Positions 1 to 11,947 of a stretch of 64,000 nucleotides of DNA are shown here, one piece after another. This DNA comes from Strix aluco. Its lineage: Eukaryota; Chordata; Aves; Strigiformes; Strigidae. The position numbers were made by a program, and so were the translations under genes. How positions within the stretch are numbered: the stretch's first letter is position 1; each line of letters starts with the position of its first letter. The notes under the pieces were generated by a model that saw only the letters and a program-made list of their open reading frames with translations, was not told the DNA's origin and searched no databases. The DNA lies in contig NC_133971.1 in the NCBI RefSeq assembly GCF_031877795.1, forward strand, positions 87,134,446-87,198,445, written 5' to 3'.

Positions 1-3000
1 AGCAAGCAGCAGCTTTGAGCTCTATCTCAACAACTCTGTTTGGGTTCCCATACTATCTCTGTCACTGTGCTGCCCCAAAACTGAGCACCTCTCTTGATCT
101 TCAGCCACAAAACTGACAGCAAACTCCCTTTCCCATTGTTGGGGTGTGCAGAGTCTATGCTTCATCTATTTTTCCATTCAGTCTTGTGATGTCTGATAGG
201 AAGAGTGTGTAAGTCTTTCTCAAAGCCCCAGTGTCATCTTTGTTTTCATCTTTATTTGCATCCTCTTTTGTCTCTGCATGTGGAGCTGCATGTGTGAATC
301 TTTCACCACTGATGTCACGCTCTTTTCTAAGGATGCAACTGTATTCAGATTACTCCCTCAAAGTGCAGATGTGTCCGTAATTAACAGATCACAAAGTGGT
401 GGTGCTTTATGCCAGAGTTTTCTGAGGTTTTTTGCCCACTTGTATTAAACTGAACTCCCATGTCTGAGTCAGGCAGGGAAGAAGGAATGAGAGAAACAGC
501 ATTTCTCCGTTAGTCTAATTAGAGACAATTCCTCAGAAATTGTTTCCTGGCCTGTGCTCCACAACACAACCTCAGCTACTGGACCTCTGGGTCTGCAGTG
601 TCTGCACCAATCCTGTTCCTGATCTGCCCGGCAAGAGAGTCATGGTGATAATTTCTAACACTCTGTCCATGGCCACAACTCCCAAAGTGCTGTCATCCCA
701 TGAGGCAATGGGATGTCTGACTGCCCTGTTGAAGCTCATCTTTTCCTCCAGTGAACATTTCCTTTTGCAAGAGAAAAGGGAAGATACACCAATCCCCTTC
801 TGCATCCATAGGCTGGAGACAGAAGCTGAACCCCCTTCATGATGTTTTTGCTTGTTTCTCTTTACTCTACACACTTTTAGGGTTTGGTTACATGTGACTA
901 GGAGACAGACCTAGTTGGGCTCTGGCTTTCTACTGAGGGGGCCTGAATCGCTTCTCCAGAAGCTATAGAAATCCTGATACATTCTGCTTTTCAGAGTGCT
1001 TGCTCAGAGCTCCCCACTGCTTGTTGCAGACTTTCCAGTACATGAGTTGTCTGTCATGGGCATCAGGTAAAAGTCCCAGGGGGGAAATGTGTTTTCTATT
1101 CATGAAGAAGTATAGAGCTGGTGTACGGTGGAGTGGCATCGGACAGGACAGCTGAGGAGGTAATGTTTTGTAGACTGTTTCAATAAAGAATTATTTCACT
1201 TCACAATTGGTCAAAACTTAAAACAGGTGAAAGTGTTAATGCACTCCTTTGAAGTGAAGCTGAATCTCTCTCTAGATACAAAAGGCATTGTCCCTATTTT
1301 CATCAGTTTGGTTAAAGAAAGGAAACAATAGGAGGAGCAGTCTTTCCAGTAGTTGCATTATTGGCTTGCTCCCACCCAGGCATGGCCCAAGAGATGCCGC
1401 ATATCTGTGCATGGTCAGCAGGTCTTCCTTGGCATTGTGACTTTGAGAAGGTCCTGTCATGGAAAGGAGGAATATTACTCCTGTGGTCTCACCAAGGTCC
1501 TTCCTTGCAATATGTTCCCTCTTGTAGCCCCCAAATCTGCCCTAGAGCCTTCCCAGAAGGCAGCACCAGCATGCCACAGTTTTTGTTTTGTGTCACCCTC
1601 ACACTAAGGTTTTCCATGTAACCAGTGAATGTAATTTTGGCTTTCCTCCAACTGAGATATAGATATTTTAAAGACTTCCTTAAGACAATGCAGAGGTTTG
1701 GATCCCAGTTGTATTCTTCAATCTTTCACTCTATGTTCATGCAGAAGTTCAAATATAAAGATGACAAAAACTTTCTTGAAAAAAGTTACGTTAGGGAGGA
1801 CTTTTTGCTCTAATATGGAACTGCCCTAGTCTTTTAATAATCTTATAATTCCTGTTTTACATATCTGCCTTTCTTCTTTCACATTTGTTTTAATTTTCAT
1901 CCTGTATCCACCTAATTATAATTTCCATACATTTCATATCACTACCACTGGAATTTCCCATGTCTTATCTGTATGGCATTATTTTTATTTACTCGTTATA
2001 CTGCATGATTAAGTTGTTAAGTAAAATTCTTTTAATGTGTTTCCATAAAACCTAATGTCTCTGGGGCAAGCTCATTAAAATCCTGTGGTTTCCCAGATGA
2101 TTCCTTGAGGCCTAAAAGACACACAAACCCCAGCCACTTATCAGTATATCATCCCTGTCAGGTATATTTATAATATCCCAGGTTTGAAGATGTGGGGTAG
2201 ACTGATTAAAGACCATGTTTTGGGGGATTTTGTTTGCATCTATGTCACTGATGTGTTAAGAAACTTTTTATTGGGACATTATTGTTGTAAAACTTTGATT
2301 TCATATAAATAAACAGTTTGAAAAGGACCCCAAGATCTCTGTAGCCTAGTCTCCTGACTGAAACCAGTTACCTTTTGGCTGGTGTAGCAGAGTGAGTGCC
2401 TATGTGTGAAAATGTATTTATTATCATACATTAGCCCGGAGAGAGCTCCTTGCCAGTATGGTTTTTATCTCCACAACCAGGATGTTTGTTAGGGAGTGAG
2501 AAACCCCAGTTCGCGTCCATTTGGGCTGAGTAGGTAGGAGCATGGCATCCATGAAACAATTTGATTGTCCCCTGCAGGGTTGCTCATCTTTTTCTGATCA
2601 TTGTTTCTGCCTCATTCTTTCTAATCTTCCCAGCTCAGGACAAGCAATGCCAAAGTCATTTATCTTGTTGCATACACAGCTCTGGACATTGGTCACCAGC
2701 AGCTGCCACTGGTTTCTGACCCCCCCAGTCACTGGTGTAACCAGATGGGTGGCTGCTGTGAGCATCTCTGTGTCGCATGGGGCAACACCCTTTGCTCTGG
2801 ATCCTGGAGGTCGGCATAGCACCCCCATATCCAACATGCTTGCAGGACCTGAGCTGACGTCTCCACACGGTGCTGTGCCATAATCTGTACCAGCTCATGC
2901 TGAGCTACCACAGGTGTTTCATGTTGAGTGCTGTGAAGGTTTGCTTGGATCTCTCCCCCTGCCATTCATTGTTTGCTGTTTCTGGGTATTTATCTGATGT

Positions 3001-6000
3001 TTGCTGTAATATTTGAACATCCCACAGTATTACAGCTTGTCAAACAGTTGTTTTGCCTGGGGGCTCACCCTACCTTGGGCAATGGATGCATTTCCTCATT
3101 AATGTGTAAGAAAATGCAAGAACAAAGAACATGTTTTCTTCAGCTCTTAAAAACAACCACGCAAACACAAGAACAGCTGTTGCTTTCTGAAAGTGGCTGT
3201 TGACAAGAAAATCTGCTCAAACCAATGCAGGCTTTGAGCACCCATGTTCTTCTTAGCACTGTGTGACACACTCATCTAGGAATACCTTGGTTTTATGATG
3301 CTTATCATGCAATGAATAATGTTGTATTGGAAAGTGATGGGAAAGATGAGCATCGTTTTGAAAGCTGGGAGCACGTCTCTTGGTGCTGCAGGGCATGGCT
3401 TTACAGGCTCTTCCTTATGCAATGTGTCATGCTTCACAATAAGGGACTGGAAGGAGGAGACAAAAGCTGGCACTGTTAGGCACACAGCACCTGGGCTTAT
3501 TAGAAATGACGTATGCTTTGCACACATAGGAAAAATCCTGCAACAGGAAAGAATGGCATCAATGGAGTGAGGTCACATGTCTCAGAGATGGGATGCTAAA
3601 AATTGTAATGAGGGTTCAGTCAGTACCAGATCGCTTCAATTTAAGAAAAGGTGGTAAATGAGGTTGTCTGGATCTTCAGACTTCAAAGACCTCTGGTATA
3701 AACAGAGCCGCTGCATCTGTGTGATGGTTCAAAGAAATACCTGCATGCAAATACTTCCCACCATAGGGAGAGTTTGTATCCACAGCCTAGCGTTTTGTCT
3801 CAAGACTATTGGTAACACATTTATTTTTCGTTTTTCTGATTTGGTTGCATCTGTCCATTTCCAAGGCAGGTCTTACTCAGCCATGACTACTAATTTTCAT
3901 GATAAGATCTTGTTTCCTGCAGGTGAGACTTGGTTAGTAATTGACTGAAAGGCAAGAGAGGTTGGGAAAATTATGAAGTCATATTTTTAAGAATAAACGC
4001 AATCAAGGGCAAAAATGAATCCCTTTACGCATTTCACATCTTGTGTTGTCAAGTATCTTGTAGTCTGTTTTAAGGAGGCTTCACATGCCAGAGTTGCCCA
4101 GATGGGAGCAGTGAATACCCAGAGGGAAGGAGTGGGTGAGTAAAGGGCTGAATGAATCTTTGTCCTCCAAAATCCCGCAGATCAACCTAGTACCTGCACT
4201 CCATGGATGCCTCATCTCCAGGTTGGCTTTGGCTGGCTCCATTTTTTGCCCACAAAATTAGGCTTTTAAAGGAAGTTTATAAATTCCTGTTCCCTTCATT
4301 GCTTCCTTCATGAATTCCAGCATGATGTAAAAGACAGCCACTTGTGCTTCCTAGGACTTGGGACCTTCATCACCAACCTCAAGCTTCAGCTGTATGGAAG
4401 GGGCGGGCTCTTTTTGTAGAAAGCAGCAAACAAGAAAGCTATTTAGAAGAGACAGAGACTTTCAGGCATGTTAAATCAAGTTGCCATAGACTTGGGGTCA
4501 GGCCAGTTTTCCAAGGGACAAGAAAGGACACAAATTACTTGAGTGCCCACTTAGAAATGATCCCTGAAACGCTGAATTTCTATTCCATTTTGAGGGTCCT
4601 AACCACTGCCATTAACAATAAATAAAATATATAAATATTAATATCCTATTAAAAGACTTCCCCTCCTCTTATACATTCATTGTTTATTGACACCAGCCCA
4701 TGGCAGCATTAGCTTTATCTTAATGGACCAGTTAAAACTGGTAAAGGAGTCTGCCTCAGCTGCCAGCCTGGAACTCTCTTAGCAAACAAACTGCTGCTGG
4801 CAAATGTTAATTAAGTCACATGTTGGAGCAACTCACTGAACAGGAGGTTGAAATATGAATGTCTAATAAGGACTGTGACTAATAAGGACATACTTTTTAT
4901 ATCATCCACCAGTGGATTAAGTAGTTGCTGTTGTCTTGATTGCTTGAAGATGACATTGCTGATCATTCATGCCAGAACAGAAAGCTCGTTGAACATGCTA
5001 ATGTGCATACAAATCTATCTTCATTCCAGGATGCCTGAAGAGCAGATGGATTCCCTGGCAATTATTTCAACTGAAAAGGTAATTACTGGCCAGGGTACCA
5101 AAGATTCATCAATGTTAATGCCATCATTGCCACAAATGGTGTAGGATCAAAGGTAAAATTAAATGTCCCTTCCACTCCTTTAAATGACTTGATCTCTTGA
5201 AAAATGAAGTTACATTATTTGATAATCAGTAATTCAATCGTGTGTATTTTCACTAGAGTGGTGTTGCACATGTGTTAACATGTTAAATACCATCTTTTTT
5301 AGCCACAGAAGAAAACATTTAAGCAGCAGTTTTATGTTATTACATTCATATTATTTCCAGCCTTCAACTTATTTTCCCTGGTTCCCAAATTCCTTGCCAA
5401 CAGGACCTCTACCCTTAAGGGACTGACCTGTCTGGAAATTAATCCCTTAAAAGTGTTTTCAGGCAGGGCAGGTCCAGAGCTGGCTGGAAGTGAGAAGGAA
5501 CCCATGGCTGGGGATGGGAGCAAGGATGGGTCTCAGTGCAGCTGCTTTGGAGTCAGTGGGACCATGGTGTTGGAGACCCCATTTACCCTGGGGGAGCCCT
5601 TTGCTATTGCAGCCCCCGTAAGCCTCTGCCTCAGCTCCATTTTGGGGTGTGGTTCCCCCTTGCTGCATTGTTGATGCTCCATTAGTAACAGCAGCATCAC
5701 ATTCAAAGTGAATACACAGCTGTGCATAGAGGAGCCCTCACAGGAAATTAATGTGTGTCAATTAGCACCTATTACAGGCATGCTGCTCTCCCAGGCATGC
5801 ACTAACCTCCTCACTGACAAACCCTTGGGACTGTGAGCTCCCATGTAGGCAGCAGGGATGGCTTTGCTCTTTGAACCATCTGGGTGCTACTAGCTGCTGT
5901 TTTAAGCACTAAGCCCATATCAGCAATGTTGTGGGGAGAGATAATAGATCCCCTCCTCTCTAGCCTAGGATGGGGTTAGGTGGTGAAGCAATGGGAGAAA

Positions 6001-7950
6001 CATAGCTGAGGTGGTACCTTGTGGTCTGTTGAGAAGATCCTGATCAGGGGCAGCAATTAGATTTATATGGACCTCTCAGCACCTGGCTGGTTCATTAATT
6101 TGTTCAATCACAGGTGAAACAAATGACCATCAAGAAATTCTTCAGTCTGTAGCCAGCAAGCAGTGAGATGACTCTTCTCACCCTTTGGACAGGCGTACTG
6201 ATCCCTGCATGGTGTGGTTAGGGTTGTTCTCTTATGTTTCCTTGCCTGGTTAACCAGATTGACAGGTTTTGCCAATCTCTGTTCTGGAGAACAAGGAATC
6301 AACTCAGAAAATAAGTGCGTTTGATTCTTCTTCTACAGCTTTTTTATGGGCTGTGGATGACTTCACTGTTGAAATGTCCCAACATGTTGTGGCTCTGTCC
6401 TCTTGCACCATGGGTAAAGGGAGGTAAGGGAGACCTTTGCTCTACTGCTCCCACAAAAGCTGTGCTTAGGCTTTTGGGACATTGTTAGACTTGGTCTTTC
6501 TTACTGGTGGTGTCAGAGCTGTTGGGGATGTACAGGGTCCTGCAGCCACAGGCAGCCCTGTGTTAGCGTAGCTCAAATGTTAGCGTAGCAAGGCTTAAGA
6601 GTCAGGACTGTCCTCTAACAAAGAAGACAAAGAGGCACATTGTGGTTAAAAATGGTTATTTTGGCCATGATGGCCCCTCCAGCTTGGCTCTAGAGCTCTG
6701 TCCTGGTAATGTGAGGACAGTACTGCTGTGGCTGCCAACAGCCCTCGTGACTCTCCGGACTCAGCGGAGGATCCAGGCCACGCAAGGACCTTGTGTACAG
6801 GGCTTCATCCTGACATGGTGAAATGCATCTGACTATACCATCCTTGACCTGGAGCATGAACGTGACCATATTCTTCCTCAGGTCTCTGCTTTGATTTGAG
6901 CCTCACCTGCTCCCCCTCTCTGCTCAGCTACAAGCAGCAGGCACAATGGGGGCTGCTCTGCTCATCTCCAACTGCCCTAACCTCATCGAGCTGCTGCTGT
7001 AGCTGGTAGGTGGCTGACCCTTACCCAGCAGATGCTGCTCACTAGAGCTGGCTGCAGGATGCAGTACCCATGATCTACTGGGGACAGGAGCCTGGAAAAA
7101 AACAAACCAAAACAAAAACCAAATGGTGAATGTAAGCAGAGCCCCAAGGAAGAACAGAGCAAACATCTATGATACTCCTGTGTCTGTACTAGTCTGCCAG
7201 CCTCAACTACTTCAGTGTTGGGGCTCCCTGAGTTAGATACTGTTTCACAGAGTTAGTGACCTCCAGTGAATCTCAAATAAATATTGCCAGTTCCTCAAAG
7301 GGTGTCTGCAGACCAGGATATCTGCCAACGTGGCATTTAGTGAGATGCATCAGTTGGATTTAGATTGCCAATGTGAACTGTGCCTCCAAGCTGAGCAGTT
7401 GCGTGGCAAAGGCCCTGTGCCTGGGTTCTTGTTTTTGTCTGCTGTTGCAGAAAGTGCTTTGCTGGCTTCCCAGCTGCTGGAAGGGGAGCCTTCATTACAG
7501 TGCTGACATCCCTTGGAGCCACAGTAACTGCTAGGGATGAGGGCTTGCAGCTGCTGTCTTGCCCAGTCCCAGGGCTGTGTGGGCTTTGCCCTTGACCCAG
7601 GCACACTCTGTCCTTCTGACTCGTTCTCAAGTGTTTCATCACAGGAACAGGGTGCTCATCCCAGCCACAGCTGATCTCACCATCAGAGGGTTTATCCTTA
7701 GCTCTGATCCCACATCTTCTTTCTTAAAGCCATCACTGTCATTCTCTCTTGAGCATCTCCTTCCATTTCAATCCCAGTTAGGTCTGTATAAGGCTTTTCC
7801 CCAACATCTGCTACACAAGCTGTGCACCCCCAGCCCTTTCTATATTTTCCTTTCTTTGTCACACCTTTTCCACTTTTCTTTTTCCAAAACTTTCTGGTTA
7901 TTCAGCTATGATGTAAACCTGATTCATTAGCTTCATCTTTGATGACATAT
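1..7950. other. Gene-poor intergenic DNA, no gene recognised
   Basis: I read both strands for exon-like stretches, known protein motifs and repeats and found no gene. All open frames are short, lack recognisable motifs and overlap each other on both strands. A weak CR1-like phrase (a GGACC-type 3' motif followed by CTAGTCTCCTG) occurs near 2,315-2,360 and may be a very old CR1 tail. A 12-base unit containing GTTAGCGTAGC is repeated near 6,560-6,590. Nothing else stands out. Confidence 0.6.
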
Positions 7951-7969
7951 CTTTATGTTTGGACTCTTA

Positions 7970-8235
7970 GGATGAGAGGAAACAGCCTCAAGTTGCACCA
8001 GGGGAGGTTTAGATTGGATATTAGGAAAAAATTCTTCACTGAAAGGGTTGTCAACATTGGAACAGGCTGCCCAGGGAAGTGATTGAGTCATCATCCCTGA
8101 AGGTATTTAAAAGATATATAGATGTGGCACTTAGGGACATGGTTTAGTGGTGGACTTGGTAGTGTTAGGTTAACTGTTGGACTTGATGATCTTAAGGGTT
8201 TTTTCCAACCTAAATGATTCTATGATTCTATGAAA
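7970..8235 (+). mobile_element. CR1 LINE, 5'-truncated 3' end, + strand
   Basis: The block reads as the 3' end of an avian CR1 retrotransposon in sense orientation. It begins with the conserved GATGAGAGGAAA phrase, runs through the segment encoding the end of ORF2 (in the CR1 consensus this reads like RLDIRKKF...LPREV) and a short 3' UTR, and ends in the typical ATTCTATG repeat at about 8,214-8,235. It is heavily truncated, as most CR1 copies are, and cannot encode a working protein. No target-site duplication is expected for CR1. Confidence 0.93.
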
Positions 8236-8544
8236 CCCACTGGCATTTTCTGCCACAAGCCTCCATGACAAATTCACATATGATTTTTTGTCCATGCTTC
8301 AGCCTGGATGGGCATCTTTCTTCTGCTGAATGTCTTTTTTTTTAACCTATCCCCTTCTTCTCACCCTTCTACCAATGCTATTTTCAAGTTTGGATTCTAA
8401 CTTTTCTTGCCTCACAAATTTCTATGATCTCCCCAGCCTCTGCCTCACCTCCCCGTAGAGTGTGACTATCATATTATCACCCTCCTCTGCTTCTGGAAAC
8501 ATGGACATGCTGCAGAAGACAGGCGCTTCATGCACACCAGGAAA
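8236..8544. other. Short intergenic spacer between two CR1 remnants
   Basis: This pyrimidine-rich stretch contains no recognisable gene or repeat. It only separates two CR1 fragments of opposite orientation. Confidence 0.5.
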
Positions 8545-8880
8545 TTAAAGTATAGGAACCAATTTAGAAAGGATCTTGAGAGAGAGCATCTAATCCATCT
8601 CTCAGCCCTGGAGCAGGATCCTATCAACCTAAATAATTCCCTAATGAGTATTTGTCTAGCCTGTTTTTCCAAGCCACCCAGGATGGAGGATCCACACCTT
8701 CCTAGGTAATCAACTTCACTATTGTCACCGTTAAAAAATTCTCAGTGCCTAATGTAAGCCTCCTGTGACAGTTTCTCCTATCCAGCCCTTGTTTTTGCAG
8801 ATATATGTGACATGACTAGGTGTCTCTGAGCACCTTTATTGTTTCCACCTTCTCTTATAATTCTTATTTTCCAGGTCTCT
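8545..8880 (-). mobile_element. Old diverged CR1 LINE fragment, - strand
   Basis: Read on the minus strand this resembles an ancient CR1 3' end. On the + strand the matching landmarks are the phrase around CATCTAATCCATCTCTCAGCCCTGG, then AATTCCCTAATGAGTATTTGTC, CCTAGGTAATC and CTAATGTAAGCCTCC. They occur in the order expected for an older CR1 subfamily, with many substitutions. It is more decayed than the copies at 55.8 and 57.8 kb, which implies an earlier insertion. Subfamily and exact ends cannot be fixed by eye. Confidence 0.7.
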
Positions 8881-10080
8881 TATTCCTGCAGTTTGTGGCT
8901 CCTCCTTGCTATGTTTGGTTTAATCTCTGAAAATGCACATGAAAAGGCTGCAGCTTCACACCCTCCCTCCATGAGAGGTGGGAAACAGGTGAGTTCAACA
9001 TAATTCAGTGGGGCTAGTGCAGTCATGTCATTCAGGGAAAATCCCCCAGGCACTTCAATAATCATCTTAAATGAAAGGGCATGAAATTAAAATCACCAGA
9101 GACAGCAGCATCCACCCATCTACCTATATGCATCTGCAGTCCCACATGTAGTTAAATGGCAGGATCACCCTGATCTGAGTACCCCAGCCTGCCTGGGGAT
9201 AGGGTTTTATTCAGTCTGAGGTTTAAGACCAGTGAGGAATAAATTTTAATCCCAGACTGGCTGAAGTCAGAAGTTTGACTTCATTATAACATACCTGCTG
9301 TGGCATGAGACTATTTCTGAGTCGAAAAAGAAGTTCAAGGTGGTGATATCATTCTCCCTTGTCTTCTTGTGGTTCCAGCTTTATGGACATTGAGGGACCT
9401 AGGCTTTTATCCGGTGTGAGTGCACTAATTTCCATTCTCATAGTGCTGTAGGTTTAGCTATGAAGAGATCCCACTGGACTACTCAATGTATTTGGAGATG
9501 TCACAAGACTGCTTTTTCTTTGAAGGAAAAGCAGATAGTAAGGTAGCAGAGAGAAACAGAAAATCAAAGCAAAAGAGTGAGTGGACACATCAGTGAGATC
9601 TGTGATTTTTCTCTATGGATTTGCAGGAAGTCTTTGGTAGAGCCAGGAACAGCACTCAGGACATTTGTGCATCAGTAGGAAACCTCAGCAGTGAAACCCC
9701 CTCTGCTCTTCACCAAACACCTAGCTCTGCTAGGTTCAGGGTGAGACCCTCTCCCCAGCAGATTGCATTTCCCTGCTACATGATACATCCCCACAGGCAG
9801 CCCTTGTCCTGGGCTAGAGATGTCCTGGGCAGCAGGATGGACTGGGTGAGCCTCGTAAGGTCTTTACACCTTGTGTTTGAGATTCATTACCTCTCTATAT
9901 TTGTGGCGTGCATGACCCTGCTGTGGAGGACTTGTTGTTTAGGTTGCCCTTGTGTCTGGAGGCCAGGTGAGCCCAGCACCCCTGCTGTGCTAGACAGCAA
10001 AAAGTCTTCCTGGAGCAGTATCTCACCCAAAGAGCTGATACTGCGGTTGAGAGGGAGCACAAGGGCGTTTCAGTTCTTCC
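8881..10080. other. Intergenic DNA, no gene recognised
   Basis: A 172-codon open frame from 9,615 to 10,133 on the + strand is the longest here. It has no recognisable domain, signal peptide or compositional coding signature, and it runs into the following LTR-like block. I regard it as a chance open frame. Confidence 0.5.
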
Positions 10081-10099
10081 TTATTGCCATGCAAAAAGT

Positions 10100-10540
10100 C
10101 CCGGAGGACCATAAACTGATTGGTTGTGTCTGATCTGGTGCAGGACAGGAGCATAGAGGATATCTTCAGGGTAGGGAGCAGTGTCAGTGAGACAGCATGT
10201 CGGTCTCAGACCAGCCGGGACTGGGGCAACGCGCTGAATAATAACAAACTCACACCAGTTAAGGGGGAGCACTGCCAAGAGCAAATGCCGCCACACTGTC
10301 TGCAAGCTCCCAATTTATTCCCACTTGTTTACATAGGGTTGTTTTTACTTCTACGTCCTACTGACCTTCAGGTTTTATCTGTTTACTGCTCATATGCTCA
10401 CCATGCATTCTGCAGGCAGTGTTCCGGCCTGCTGTTTCTGACGCTCGCAACACGGTGTTCTGTAGTGTTCCTCAGTTATCCACAGTCATCCTTCCAACCT
10501 TAAGGTCAGTTTACCTTTTGCTAACTACCAGTTCTTAATT
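10100..10540 (-). mobile_element. Possible LTR-like block, minus-sense (tentative)
   Basis: This stretch differs from its surroundings in having many CpG dinucleotides. Read on the minus strand it shows a TATGTAAA-like TATA element followed within about 20 bases by AATAAA (around 10,310-10,340), then a U5-like segment rich in CpG. That order (TATA element, poly(A) signal, U5) is what a compact retroviral LTR would show. I could not define TG...CA ends or a target-site duplication. It may instead be another repeat or an unrelated CpG-rich patch. Confidence 0.35.
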
Positions 10541-11137
10541 CCCACATCAGCACATCCTGATAAAACCTGCACACAGGACAGGGAACCTTTGGGCCACTGG
10601 CAAATTGGTCACTGCTACTTGGCATTAGCTCATCACCAGATCTCAGTGCACGGAAAACCTGTTATAACATTACCTAAGCTGTGACCAGGCTGTCTCATAG
10701 CCATGTTGATGTTTTCTCCCTGCTGGCTGGTTTGATTTAAAGACCAGAGGTACAGTAGAAGACTTTCTTATCAACTTCCAAGTGTTTTATATCAAAACCC
10801 ACACCCTGGAGGACCTGATTTGCAATTCTGACATATTCAACCCCAGGAACCCTTGACTGAGCCTGCTCCAAGGTGCACATTGGCAGTCATTTTGCAAACA
10901 GGAGTTTCATGCCATCTTGGAGAGGAAGTTCACTGCTTTGCCACTGTCTGCTTTGCCACTGTACTTGGAGTGTGAGAGCTCCTGACTGTCTGATGGGAAG
11001 GGAGATGGGAAACCAGCCAGCAAAAACTCAGCCATGAGGAAAATTCCCAGCTGGTCCTTGCAACACTTTGCTTCTTTGGGCCTAACTGTGAGAGCACAAC
11101 AGGGCTGTTCAAATGGTTTCTTCTCCATCATTCATGT
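10541..11137. other. Intergenic DNA upstream of LTR, nothing recognised
   Basis: I found no gene here. A 16-base unit containing CTTTGCCACTGT is directly repeated near 10,935-10,965. Short overlapping frames on the minus strand have no family features. Confidence 0.5.
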
Positions 11138-11559
11138 TGTTGTGGTTTAGGCACAGCTGCAACCAAGCACCACACAGCCACTTGCTCACTCTTCCCCTTG
11201 GTGGGATGGGGAGGAAAATTTGGAGAAAAAAAAAAATAAAGCCTCATGGCTTATGATAAGGACAGTTTAATAGAACAACACAAGAAGAGAAGAAAATTAT
11301 AACAACAACAATACTAATAAAATGAATATGTAAAGCAAATGATGCACAATGCAATTGCTCACCACCCGGTACCTCACTCTTAGCCCCTCTCCCAGCCATG
11401 ATCACCCCCACTCCCCCAGCCAGCTCCTCTAGTTATATACTGAGCATGAGGTCAGCATGGTGGTGAATATTCCATTGTCGAGTTCGGGTCACCTGTCCTG
11501 GCTGTGCTCCCTCACAGCTTCCTGTGAAAATTAACCCCATCCTAGCCAAACCCAGGACA
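11138..11559 (-). mobile_element. Solo LTR of an avian endogenous retrovirus, - strand
   Basis: In minus-strand orientation the element begins TGTCCTGG and ends CCACAACA, giving imperfect TGT...ACA termini. Inside, in sense order, are an AGCCAGGACAG segment, a TATA element within CTCAGTATATAACTAG, a segment with GCAATTGCATTGTGCATC, an ATTAAA-type poly(A) signal in TCTATTAAACTGTCC, and a U5-like end. This layout matches an LTR type I know from bird genomes. Its 5' U3 appears shortened relative to that type. The flanks CATGT and CATAT (11,133-11,137 and 11,560-11,564) could be a 5-bp target duplication with one mismatch. No gag, pol or env sequence is attached, so recombination to a solo LTR is likely. 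Confidence 0.85.
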
Positions 11560-11898
11560 CATATTTATGGCAGAGCTTGAATGTTGTTCAGACAAAGTCT
11601 GCACAGGAGACATACCTGTTAGACCCCAGGCAAACCAGTCTTTTCCTGCAGGCTGGATACTCTAGACTGGGTAAAGACAAACAACATTACTCATGTGGAG
11701 GAAAAGGCAGAACTTCTGCTTTAAGTGAGAAAACAAACACTGGTGCTTGTAGTCTGCAGCATCTATATTCTTCAGAACACTTCCCTAACTGCCACTTCCC
11801 AAAATCACCCTCTTTCCTTCCAGTTTATAAAGCTCTTGTGGCACATAGTGCTGTGTTCAGCAAGACTTGGCAGCTCCCTGTGCATACCTCCCATCAAC
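11560..11898 (+). promoter_or_regulatory. Presumed promoter/5' UTR region of the PLI-like gene
   Basis: These 339 bases separate the LTR from the start codon of the phospholipase A2 inhibitor-like gene and must hold its 5' UTR or an upstream intron. I see no strong TATA box. A TATATT string near 11,765 is the only candidate. The assignment is by position only. Confidence 0.35.
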
Positions 11899-11947
11899 AT
11901 GAGAGTGTCCCTTGGCCTCAGCTTCCTTCTGGCTTTCCTGGACCCAG
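11899..11947 (+). CDS. PLI-like gene exon 1 (signal peptide)
   Basis: The exon encodes MRVSLGLSFLLAFLDP plus the first base of Gly17, a compact signal peptide with a leucine-rich core. The donor is CAG|GTGAGT, a perfect consensus. The ATG is the only one that places a signal sequence directly before the first cysteine domain. Confidence 0.88.

Noticed and set aside
4990-5085. Exon-like stretch flanked by ATTCCAG and AAG|GTAATT encoding MPEEQMDSLAIISTEK
   Set aside because: Splice-like ends alone are expected by chance over 64 kb. No neighbouring exon or known protein supports it.
9615-10133. 172-codon open frame on the + strand
   Set aside because: It shows no known motif or plausible splice structure, and its end lies in an LTR-like CpG-rich block. 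Chance openness is more likely.
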